The notes below the pieces were generated by a model, which made no database searches, was not told the origin of the DNA, and was given only the letters and a program-made list of their open reading frames with translations. The position numbers and the translations under genes are program-made. Positions 16,430 through 24,700 of a stretch of 64,000 bases of DNA are shown piece after piece; position 1 is the first letter of the stretch; every line of letters starts with the position of its first letter. The DNA lies in assembly GCF_014202425.1 (NCBI RefSeq), contig NZ_JACHGT010000003.1:186001-250000 (forward strand). Direction: 5' to 3'. Origin of the DNA: Phytomonospora endophytica. Its GTDB lineage: Bacteria > Actinomycetota > Actinomycetes > Mycobacteriales > Micromonosporaceae.

Positions 16430-17212
16430 CTACGTGCACTGGATGCGCAGTCCCGTGCGCTGGGTGTGCTCACGGCACATGAACAGGTACAGCGTGCCGA
16501 CGTCGCCCCACGACGCGTCGGTGAGCTCGGTGGGCCGGATCTGGAGCAGCAGCTCCATCGGGTCCGGGCAGTCGGGGCAGAACGGCGTCTGGTCGCCGCC
16601 GTTGGCCCAGTACGGATAGCCGCCGATCGCGACCCCGGCGTTGCGGAGGTGCGGGGCGCGGACGCGCTCGTGTGTCAGGTCGAGGGAGGCGCTGTCGACG
16701 ACCCGCCAGTTCGCCCAGGCGTCGCGGCCACCGCTGTCGCCGGGCACGAGATCCCACAGTTCGGGGCAGTGCAGCGACATTCCGCAGCCGTCGGGCAGTG
16801 ACTTCCCAGGAAGCGGAAGCGCATGGCGTTCCTCGAAGGCGGGGCCGTCGCCGGCGTCGGCCACATGCGGATCCGTCAGCGACGTGTACGACCGGACGAG
16901 CCAGCCGCCCCGCTCGCCGCTTCGGCCCCACGGATGGCAGTTCCAGCAGTAGAAGAACGTGAAGAACGCGATGGGCAGCCGGTCGTGAAGCCCGTCGCGT
17001 TCGTTGTTCACCTGCGCTACGAACCTCAGGTCGTCGGCGCAGCCGTCGCAGACCGGCCAGGACTCGCCGTCCTCCATGGCCGGAAGCCCGCCGAAGCGGG
17101 TCCCGGTGAGTTCGCGCTCCGCCGGACGGCTCGCCACCGGTTCCAGGACCGTCCTCGTGCGCAGCAGCGGCCGCAGCAGCCGCCTGACGCGGTCTTCCTC
17201 CAGTAATGCCAC
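16430..17212 (-). CDS. DUF1963 (YwqG-like) protein
   Basis: About 260 residues. The GGLP...WPVCDGCADDLRFVAQVN block near residue 60, and Cys pairs later (FYCWNCHPWG, FCPDCPDPM), match DUF1963 proteins. The start is uncertain: the GTG at 17212 gives MALLEEDRVRRLL, while a GTG at 17278 would add 22 residues; neither has a good ribosome site. Function unknown. It is convergent with the subtilase gene. Confidence 0.7.
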   Translation of the reverse strand: MALLEEDRVRRLLRPLLRTRTVLEPVASRPAERELTGTRFGGLPAMEDGESWPVCDGCADDLRFVAQVNNERDGLHDRLPIAFFTFFYCWNCHPWGRSGERGGWLVRSYTSLTDPHVADAGDGPAFEERHALPLPGKSLPDGCGMSLHCPELWDLVPGDSGGRDAWANWRVVDSASLDLTHERVRAPHLRNAGVAIGGYPYWANGGDQTPFCPDCPDPMELLLQIRPTELTDASWGDVGTLYLFMCREHTQRTGLRIQCT

Positions 17213-17301
17213 CGGGGCATCGTAACGATGGCGAACGGGCGTTCGTTCGTGCTGCCCACCGCGAAAGAGGAGCGTCACGAGGTGACGCCCCTCTCGCCGG
17301 G

Positions 17302-17466
17302 TCAGCGCTCTTCGCGGAACTCGACGTGCCGTGCGGCGACCGGGTCGTACTTGCGCAGTACGAGGCGGTCGGGATCGTTGCGGCGGTTCTTACGGGTCAC
17401 GTAGGTGTAGCCGGTCCCGGCCGTGCTGCGGAGCTTGACGACGGGCCGGATGTCAGTGGAAGCCAT
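17302..17466 (-). CDS. rpmG: Ribosomal protein L33, zinc-independent paralogue
   Basis: 54 residues beginning [20 protein letters not shown] with the L33 core [20 protein letters not shown]. The zinc-ribbon CxxC pairs of ordinary L33 are absent, which marks the C-minus form used under zinc starvation. The start has GAGGAGG seven bases upstream. It diverges from a CobW-like gene across a Zur-type box, consistent with zinc-repressed expression. Confidence 0.93.
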   Translation of the reverse strand: MASTDIRPVVKLRSTAGTGYTYVTRKNRRNDPDRLVLRKYDPVAARHVEFREER

Positions 17467-17493
17467 GGGCGTCCTCCTCGGAAAGGTTATGCA

Positions 17494-17508
17494 TAATGAT
17501 AATCATTA
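17494..17508. promoter_or_regulatory. Zur-type operator
   Basis: TAATGAT-A-ATCATTA is a perfect dyad with a one-base centre inside AT-rich sequence between rpmG and the CobW-like gene. It matches actinobacterial Zur boxes. The position lets one site repress both divergent genes when zinc is ample. Confidence 0.8.
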
Positions 17509-17537
17509 TCGTTAAGCCTCTATTCCCGGGAGACCCG

Positions 17538-18764
17538 ATGACCACCACCGGACCGATCGCCCCACCACGCCGTCCAGAGCCGGCCCCGGCCACGCGCACG
17601 CCTGTCACCGTCCTCGCCGGCCTCCACTCCCACGCCACCGCCGACGTGGCCGACCGCCTCCTGCACACCGAACCGGGCCTCATCCTCATCGCCCACGACC
17701 TCGCCGACCTCGCCGACGGCCACGTGCGCCGCCGTGTCCGCGACGCCACCGGCGTCCTGGAAGAGGGCGAGGCCGCACTCGCCCACGGCTGCGTCTCCTG
17801 CGCGGTGCGCGACGATCTCGTGCCCCTGCTGGTGCGCCTCGCCCACGACCATCCCGGCCGCCCGCTGCTCGTCGAACTGCCCGAGACCGTCGAGCCCCAG
17901 GACCTCGCCGAGGCCTGTGCACACGCGCCGGCGGCCGAGGTCCTCCGCGTCGACTCCTGCACCACCGTCCTCGACGCCCTGAGCCTGCTCGGCGACCTCA
18001 ACAGCGTCGACGACCTCGCCCACCGCCGCCGGACACCCGTCGAGGACACCCGGGGCGTGGCCGAGGTCCTGGTCCGGCAGATCGAGTACGCCGACACCGT
18101 CCTGCTGCGCGGTGAGGCGTCCGGCGGTCCCTACGAGACCGCGCGCCTCGGCGTTCTCACCCGCCGTCTCGCGCCCTGGGCCGCGCACCCGTCGCCCCCT
18201 GACGACGAAGGCCTCGCCGCCGCGATCCTGCGCACGGGCAGGTACGACCCCGGACGTCCGCCCGGCCCGGCGCGAGCACTGGCCGGGCTCACCCTGGGCG
18301 TGCACGAGCCCTTCGAGGACTGCGGCGTGATCTCCATGTTGTTCGCGACCCGCCGGCCCTTCCACGCCGGGCGCCTGCACGCCCGGCTCGACGAGATCGC
18401 CTACCCGGCCTTGCGTGCCCGCGGCCATCTGTGGCTGGCGACGCAGCCCGACACCGTCGTCGCCTTCGAGGCCGCCGGGGGCGGCATCGCGATGGCCTCG
18501 CTCGGCCCTTGGCTGGACGCGCTTCCGGTGTCGGGATGGGACGCCCACAGTGCCGGCCGTCGGGTCGCGGCGGCGCTCGACTGGGATCCGTACTACGGGG
18601 ACCGCGGTACGTCCCTCGCCTTCATCGGCGAGGGATTCGACGTCGACGAGCTCCGCCTCCGTCTGGAGGGCTGCCTGCTCACCGACATGGAGCTGTCACA
18701 GGGCAGGGACGCCTGGACGGCCGGGGAGGACCCTTTCGCCGGGTGTTTCCCCTCAGCCGCCTGA
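17538..18764 (+). CDS. CobW-family putative zinc metallochaperone lacking a P-loop
   Basis: 408 residues from the ATG at 17538. The protein aligns with CobW/P47K GTPases: VTVLAGLHS at the start, the metal motif GCVSCAVRDDL near residue 90, VELPETVEP, and a CobW C-terminal domain. However, the GxxxxGKT Walker A that should follow VTVL is replaced by LHSHATADVADRLL, so ordinary GTP hydrolysis is unlikely. The Zur box and divergent L33 point to a zinc-starvation role. The 3' end overlaps the macrodomain gene by 12 bases. Confidence 0.82.
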   Translation: MTTTGPIAPPRRPEPAPATRTPVTVLAGLHSHATADVADRLLHTEPGLILIAHDLADLADGHVRRRVRDATGVLEEGEAALAHGCVSCAVRDDLVPLLVRLAHDHPGRPLLVELPETVEPQDLAEACAHAPAAEVLRVDSCTTVLDALSLLGDLNSVDDLAHRRRTPVEDTRGVAEVLVRQIEYADTVLLRGEASGGPYETARLGVLTRRLAPWAAHPSPPDDEGLAAAILRTGRYDPGRPPGPARALAGLTLGVHEPFEDCGVISMLFATRRPFHAGRLHARLDEIAYPALRARGHLWLATQPDTVVAFEAAGGGIAMASLGPWLDALPVSGWDAHSAGRRVAAALDWDPYYGDRGTSLAFIGEGFDVDELRLRLEGCLLTDMELSQGRDAWTAGEDPFAGCFPSAA

Positions 18765-19265
18765 ACGGATCCGCGTGGCGAGGTCGTGGGTCTCCCGGTC
18801 GAACAGCACGAGCCGAGCCTCCTCGACGCTCGTCTCGGCCGAGTCGAAGGCGCCGAGGGCGACGCCGATCGCGTCGTCGATCGGCCAGCCGTAGATACCC
18901 GCCGAGACCAGCGGGAAGGCGACCGTGCGCGCGTCCAGTTCGTCGGCGACGGCGAGACTGCGGACGTAGCACGACCTCAGGAGGTGGGTCTGGTCCTTGC
19001 CGGGCCAGTATTGCGGGCCGACGGTATGGATCACCCAGTGTGCGTGGAGACGGCCCGCGGTCGTGGCCACGGCCTCACCGGTCGGCAGGCCCCTGCCGTA
19101 GTGCGAGCGGCGCAGATCCTCGCACGCGGCGAGGATCTCCGGCCCGCCCGCGCGATGGATGGCGCCGTCCACGCCGCCGCCGCCGAGCAACGAGGAGTTC
19201 GCCGCGTTGACGATCGCGTCGACGTGCTCCACGGTGATGTCGCCTTGCACCAGTTCCACTCGCAC
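18753..19265 (-). CDS. Macrodomain (ADP-ribose-binding) protein
   Basis: 170 residues from a GTG at 19265 with GAGGAGG five bases upstream. Single macrodomain: QGDITVEHVDAIVNAANSSL, the GGGGVDGAIHRAGG loop, and FPLVSAGIYGWP, which together form the ADP-ribose site. Such proteins remove ADP-ribose from proteins or hydrolyse O-acetyl-ADP-ribose. It stands alone, divergent from the riboswitch-led operon. Confidence 0.92.
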   Translation of the reverse strand: MRVELVQGDITVEHVDAIVNAANSSLLGGGGVDGAIHRAGGPEILAACEDLRRSHYGRGLPTGEAVATTAGRLHAHWVIHTVGPQYWPGKDQTHLLRSCYVRSLAVADELDARTVAFPLVSAGIYGWPIDDAIGVALGAFDSAETSVEEARLVLFDRETHDLATRIRSGG

Positions 19266-19335
19266 GAGCGCCTCCTCACAGTGGGCAACGGCACGATGCT
19301 CCCACCGCATTCCCGTGGCTAGTCTGATCATGGCG

Positions 19336-19441
19336 CTGGTGCGTTCCCGCCCGGGGACGCCGCAAGAGGGAACCCGGTGGGAATCCGGGGCTGCCCCGCA
19401 ACGGTCAACGCGCGTTCCGCCCGTGAGCCCGATACCTGCCC
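19336..19441 (+). ncRNA. Cobalamin (B12) riboswitch
   Basis: The core matches the B12 element: AAGAGGGAA, CGGTG, GAAtCCGGGGCtGcCCCGCAA around 19364-19401, then a CCGATACCTGCC B12-box-like end at 19429-19440. A hairpin CCGCGCGC/GCGCGCGG (19447-19466) follows and could be part of the expression platform. The next plus-strand gene, 130 bases on, is a thioesterase, not a cobalt or cobalamin gene. Confidence 0.88.
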
Positions 19442-19570
19442 GTGCCCCGCGCGCGACCGCGCGCGGTGACCGCCGGTCTCGTGGGTGGGCCGAACGGGCG
19501 CGACTCTCGCCGCGCCCTGTCCTGCCCTCGGCCGACGGTCGGCGACCGTTCTCGAGGGAAGGAACGAAGC

Positions 19571-20116
19571 ATGACCACACTGGAAGAACCGGCCCGATCC
19601 CACGCCCCCCGAACGGATCAGCCCGGGAGCGCCCGGCCACCGTCGGCCTCACGCGTGACCATGTCGAGCATCATGGGCCCACAGGACACCAACCTGATGG
19701 GCACCGTCCACGGCGGCGTGGTCCTCAAGCTCATCGACTCCGTCGCCGGGGTCGTCGCCGCCCGCCACAGTGAAGGCCCCGCCGTCACCGCGTCCATGGA
19801 CGAGACCGCCTTCCTGGTCGCCGTACGCGTCGGCGACGTCGTCCACGTCGACGCCCAGATCACCTGGACCGGCCGCACCTCCATGGAGGTCGCCGTCAAG
19901 GTCACCGCCGACCGCTGGGACGAGTCCGTCCCCGCGACCGTCGTCGCCACCGCCCACCTCGTCATGGTCGCCGTCGACGAGGCGGGAAACCCCCGGCCAG
20001 TGCCGCCACTGGTCATCACCTCCGACGCCGACGTCCGGCGATCCCGCGAGGCCGAGATCCGCCGCACGCACCGGCTCGCGCTCCGCGCCGCCCTCCGGGA
20101 AGCCGCCGATGCCTGA
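19571..20116 (+). CDS. Acyl-CoA thioesterase, hotdog fold (YciA-like)
   Basis: 181 residues. Single hotdog domain with MGTVHGGVVLKLIDSVAG, where the HGG turn binds the thioester, then DETAFLVAVRVGD and WTGRTSMEV strands as in YciA/BACH thioesterases. First gene after the cobalamin riboswitch; its end overlaps the LysE gene by eight bases. Physiological acyl-CoA unknown. If the riboswitch truly controls it, expression would fall when adenosylcobalamin is plentiful. Confidence 0.9.
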   Translation: MTTLEEPARSHAPRTDQPGSARPPSASRVTMSSIMGPQDTNLMGTVHGGVVLKLIDSVAGVVAARHSEGPAVTASMDETAFLVAVRVGDVVHVDAQITWTGRTSMEVAVKVTADRWDESVPATVVATAHLVMVAVDEAGNPRPVPPLVITSDADVRRSREAEIRRTHRLALRAALREAADA

Positions 20117-20735
20117 GTGGGGGACCTACCTCGGTTACCTGGCCGCCATCGCGGTCTTCATGATCACGCCGGGACCGGACATGATGTTCGTGATCGCCAA
20201 CGCCGGACGCTGGGGCGCCCGCGCCGGCATCGCCGCGGCGCTCGGCGTCGCCTTCGGCGAAGCCGTCCACATGGCCGCCGCGGCCCTCGGCCTCGCCTCG
20301 CTGTTCGCCGCCAACCCGGTGCTGTACCAGGGGATCCGCTACGCCGGTGCCGCCTACCTGCTGTTCCTGGGCGTCCAGGCCTGGCGCAGGTCCAAGCGAC
20401 CCCTCGAACCCGGCGCCGACGGCACCGAAGGCCCCGGCCTCACCCGCGCCTTCACGCGCGGCGCCGTCACCAACCTGCTCAACCCCAAGATGATCCTGTT
20501 CTCGATCGCGTTCCTCCCGCAGTTCGTCGACCCCGCCGCCGGGGGAGTGACCGGTCAGCTGCTGGTCCTCGGCGCGACCTTCGTCGTCCTGCAGATCGCC
20601 GTCGACGCCTCCCTCGGCCTGCTCGCCGGACGCCTCGGCGGAAGACTCCTGCGGCGGCCGAAGGTGGGCCGGGCCGTGAACACCGTGACCGGCGCCGTGT
20701 TCTGCGGTCTCGGGGTGAAGCTCATGGTCGGGTGA
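20109..20735 (+). CDS. LysE/RhtB-family exporter
   Basis: 208 residues with six hydrophobic helices. The TPGPDMMFVI motif near residue 20 and NLLNPKMILF near residue 120 are LysE hallmarks. The ATG lies inside the end of the thioesterase gene (eight-base overlap), so both are co-translated behind the cobalamin riboswitch. Substrate unknown; amino acids are usual for the family. Confidence 0.9.
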   Translation: MPEWGTYLGYLAAIAVFMITPGPDMMFVIANAGRWGARAGIAAALGVAFGEAVHMAAAALGLASLFAANPVLYQGIRYAGAAYLLFLGVQAWRRSKRPLEPGADGTEGPGLTRAFTRGAVTNLLNPKMILFSIAFLPQFVDPAAGGVTGQLLVLGATFVVLQIAVDASLGLLAGRLGGRLLRRPKVGRAVNTVTGAVFCGLGVKLMVG

Positions 20736-20781
20736 GGTCGGCCGAAGGCGCCCTCGACGACGGCAACTACCATCTGCGCTC

Positions 20782-21738
20782 ATGAGTGAACCCCAGTGGC
20801 AGCAGGGCAACCAGCCGTACCAGCAGCATGGGCAAGGCCCCATACCGCCACAGGGCCCCCCGGCGCAGGGATACCCGCCCGCGCAGCCCGGCTACCCGCC
20901 GCAGGGCCAGCCCGGTCACCCGCCCGCCCCGGGAGGGTGGCCGGGCCAGGCACCCGGCCCGCAGGGTTTCCCACCCGGTGCCCAGCAGCCCTACGGCCAG
21001 CCCGGTCACCCGCCGCAGCAGGGTTTCCCGCCCCCGCCCGGTCCGCCCGGCTGGCCGGGCGCGCCGGGCTTCCCACCCCAGCCGCCCCGGCAGAAGCGGA
21101 CCGGCCTGATCATCGGCTCCCTGGCCGGCGCCGTTCTGCTGGTCGGCGCGATCGTCTTCGCCGCCGTCGTCTTCTGGCCGACGAGCGATGAGACACCCGC
21201 CGGAGGCGGAACCGCCACGGCGCCGACCGCGGCGACGGAGGACTACGGCGTGGTCGTCGGCAGCGGTGCGACGAAGGTCGACATCTGGCTCGACTTCGGG
21301 TGCCCGCCCTGCAAGACCTTCCACGACACGAACGCCGAGAAGCTCATGCAGCTCAGCTCGACCAACCGCATCACGGTGGTCTACCACCCGGTGAACTTCC
21401 TCGACCGCACCTCGCCCGACGAGTACTCCACCCGCGCGGCCACGGCGGCCGTCTGCGCCGGTGACGACGGGAAGTTCGAGGCCTACGCGGGCTTCCTCTT
21501 CGACAACCAGCCCGCCGAAGGCGGTCCCGGACTCAGTGAGGAGGAGCTCGTACAGGCAGGCCCACCGGTCGGCACCGGCGACGCCTTCGCCGACTGCGTC
21601 CGCACGGTCAAGTACCGCGACTGGATCGCCGAGGGCAGCGCGGCCTTCACCGCCGGCGCGGTCCCGACGGTGCACATCAACGGCACCAACGTCATGGACC
21701 TGACGACCTTCGCCGACGAACTGGCCGCCGCGAGCTAA
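20782..21738 (+). CDS. Membrane-anchored DsbA-like thioredoxin-fold protein
   Basis: 318 residues. The first 105 are Pro/Gln/Gly-rich and likely cytoplasmic. One membrane helix follows (about 113-133), then an extracellular thioredoxin-fold domain with the active site CPPC in DFGCPPCKTF near residue 175 and the cis-Pro in AVPTVHING. DsbA-like oxidoreductases fold or repair secreted proteins. The stop overlaps the convergent lhr gene by four bases. Confidence 0.9.
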   Translation: MSEPQWQQGNQPYQQHGQGPIPPQGPPAQGYPPAQPGYPPQGQPGHPPAPGGWPGQAPGPQGFPPGAQQPYGQPGHPPQQGFPPPPGPPGWPGAPGFPPQPPRQKRTGLIIGSLAGAVLLVGAIVFAAVVFWPTSDETPAGGGTATAPTAATEDYGVVVGSGATKVDIWLDFGCPPCKTFHDTNAEKLMQLSSTNRITVVYHPVNFLDRTSPDEYSTRAATAAVCAGDDGKFEAYAGFLFDNQPAEGGPGLSEEELVQAGPPVGTGDAFADCVRTVKYRDWIAEGSAAFTAGAVPTVHINGTNVMDLTTFADELAAAS

Positions 21739-24700
21739 CCCAACCGCAGACCGCGCGGGGTTTCCCGGAACCCCGCCGCGGTCAGCGCGGCACCGAGAAC
21801 GGTCCCCGACACCGGCTCACCGTCACCGCGCTCGACCGACAGTGAGCCCAGCCCGCCGCGCCGGACGGTGTCGACCAGCGCCTCGGCGGCACCGGTGAGG
21901 ACCTTCTCGTCGACGGTGTAGGACAGCATGGTCCGCCCACCGCGCTCGACGTAGAGCACGAGTTCGCCGCCGCTCAGGACGACCAGCGCCCCGGCGCGGC
22001 GCCCCGCCCGGTGCCCGCCGCCGTCGGCGACGGTCTCGCGCGGATCAGGCCAGGACAGGCCCGCCCCGAAGGGATTGGCCGGGTCCGTCGCGGCGAGCAC
22101 GACGACCTCGCCGCCGGGCGCGGCACACGCGCGCAGACGGTCGACGGCTCCCGGCTCGGCGAACTGCGCGGCGCCCAGCCCGCTGACGAAGTACCCGCGC
22201 CGGACGGCCCCGCGGTCCTCCATCGCCGAGAGCACCGGGTAGAGACCGACGGTGGTCTCGCGGACGAGAACACCGTGCCGGTCGAGCGCCGCGGCGGCCC
22301 GCGCGTGAAGACGGCGGGTCGGGTCGGTGTCGCGCTCGGGAAGCCGCTGCCAGCGGCCGGTCGCGGTCGGCGGGGAGGTCCGCGGTGCCCCGCCCGCGCG
22401 GCGGGAGAGTGGGAAACCCGGTCGCGCGCGTCTCGACCTGGGCGGGCTCGGCCGGGAGCGATGCGCTCCGGCGCCCGAGAGCAGCGTCCGCAGGGGTGCG
22501 AGGGAGTCGTTGGTGACCCAGCCCGACCACACCAGGTCCCACAGCACCGACACCAGCGAGGCGTCGTCCTCGGCATCGACCGTCTCGGCGAGGTCGCGGA
22601 AGAACCTGGCCTGTCCCAGCGCGTCGAGGACGGCGGTGTGGAGCTCGGTGGACAGCGCCTCCGGGTTCGGTTCGGGGAGCAGCAGCTCGGCGGCGTCGGC
22701 GTAGGCGAGGGTGATCCAGCCGTCGTTGGCCGACAGGGAACCCGAACCCGCCCACAGCAGCTCGCCCGAGGAGGTGAGTTCGTCGAGGTAGACCGGGGTG
22801 TAGTCGCCGACCCGCGCGGGCAGGACCAGTCGCTCCAGAGCCGACGCCGGGATCGGTGCGCCCTGGAGCTGTTCGACGGCGGCGGCCACGGCGTCGACTC
22901 CCATGGCCTCCTCGCCGATGCCCTGCCAGGCGGGCAGGAAACGCGCGTAGGCGCGCGCGGGGACGGGCGCGATCTCGGCCCGCAGCGCCGAGAGGCTCCG
23001 GCGCTTGAGGAGCCGCAGGACCTCCACGTCGCACCACTGCGGTTCCGCGGCGGTGAACTCGCCGTGGGCGAGGTTTCCCGCGGCGGCCAGGCGGCGCAGG
23101 ACCGGCTCGACGGTCGTCGGTTCGGCCCCGAAGCGGGCGGAGATCCCGGCGGTGGCGAAGGGGACGTGCGTGCGCGCGTATCGGGAGACCAGGTCACCCC
23201 AGGGGTCGGCGACCGGGGCGAGGAAGGCCTCCGGCACGCCCTTGACGGCGATGCCGAGCGCCTGGGTGTAGCGGCCGGCGTCCTCGGCGAGGATCCACCT
23301 CACCTCACCGGCGATCGCGACGGGCGTGATCCGGCCGGCGTCGGCGAGTTCGGCGGTCCAGGCGTCCTCGCCGCCGCGTTCGCCGATCTCCTCGGCGGAC
23401 AGGTCGCCGATGACGCGGAGCAGCTCGATGACGTCCTCGGCGTCGCGGAGCCGTTCGGCGCCGGTCCACTGGAGCCAGCCGGCGGCCTCGGCGACGACGG
23501 CCGGATCGAGCAGCTCGGTGTGCCGCACCTCGCCGAGCAGTTCGGCGAGGAGCGTCGAGTCGACGGCGAGCGCGTTGGCCCGGCGTTCGGCGATGGGCGT
23601 GTCCTCGGAGTAGAGGTTTCCCGCGACGTAGGCGAACAGCAGCGAACGCGCGAAAGGCGAAGGGCGTTTCGTCTCGATGTCGACGAGGCGGGTGGCGCGC
23701 CCGGCCAGGTCGCGCATGAGGCCGGTGAGCGCGGGCAGGTCGAAGAAGTCCTCGACGCACTCGCGGGCGGCCTCGGCGGTGACGGGGAAGTCCTCGAACT
23801 CGCGGGCCACGCCGAACAGCTGGGCGGCCCGCTGACGCTGCTGCCACAGGGGCTGGCGGCGGCGCGGGTCCCGGCGGGGCATGAGCAGCGACCGGGCGGC
23901 GCACTCCCGGAAGCGCGCGGAGAACAGCGTCGAGTTCGCCAGCTGCCCGGTGACCAGCGCGGCGATCTCGTCGGGGTCGAAGGCGACGAGTTCGGCGCTG
24001 GGGGGCTCGGGCATGTCAGGCAGGCGCAGCATGATGCCGTCGTCGGTCGGCAGCGCCTGGGCGTCCACTTTGTACATCTCGCTGATCCGGGCCGCGATGG
24101 CCAGTGACCAGGGGCCGTTGACGGGTTTACCGAGCAGCGAGTGCACGGCCAGGCGCCAGTCGCCGAGTTCGTCGCGGAAGCGCTCGACGATGACGGTGCG
24201 GTCGTCGGGGATCGCGCCGGTCGCCTGCTGCTGGCCGGTGAGGTACGACTCCAGGTTGGACACGGCGTAGCGGTCGAGCTCCGGCCAGGCGCCGTCCCCG
24301 GCCGCCGCCGCGCGCAGGCGCCGGCCGATGGCCAGGCCCAGCTCGGCGGGACGGCCGATGTCTTCACCCTTCCAGAACGGCATCCGCGCGGGCTGCCCCG
24401 GCGCGGGCGAGACCAGGATGCGGTCGGGGGTGATGTCCTCGATACGCCAGGTGGAGGCGCCCAGCACGAACACGTCGCCGACCCGCGACTCGTAGACCAT
24501 CTCCTCGTCCAGCTCGCCGACGCGCGAACCTTTTCCGCCTTCGAGCAGCGACACCGGGTACAGCCCGCGATCGGGGATCGTGCCGCCCGAGGTCACCGCG
24601 AGCCGCTGAGCGCCCGGACGCGCGGTCAGCACGTCGGTCCGGCGGTCCCACACCAGGCGCGGTTTGAGGTCGGCGAAGCCGGTCGACGGATACCGCCCGG

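Noticed and set aside
20782-21100. Tandem DNA repeat
   Set aside because: The repetition is the codon-level effect of a Pro/Gln/Gly-rich protein segment, not a separate element.
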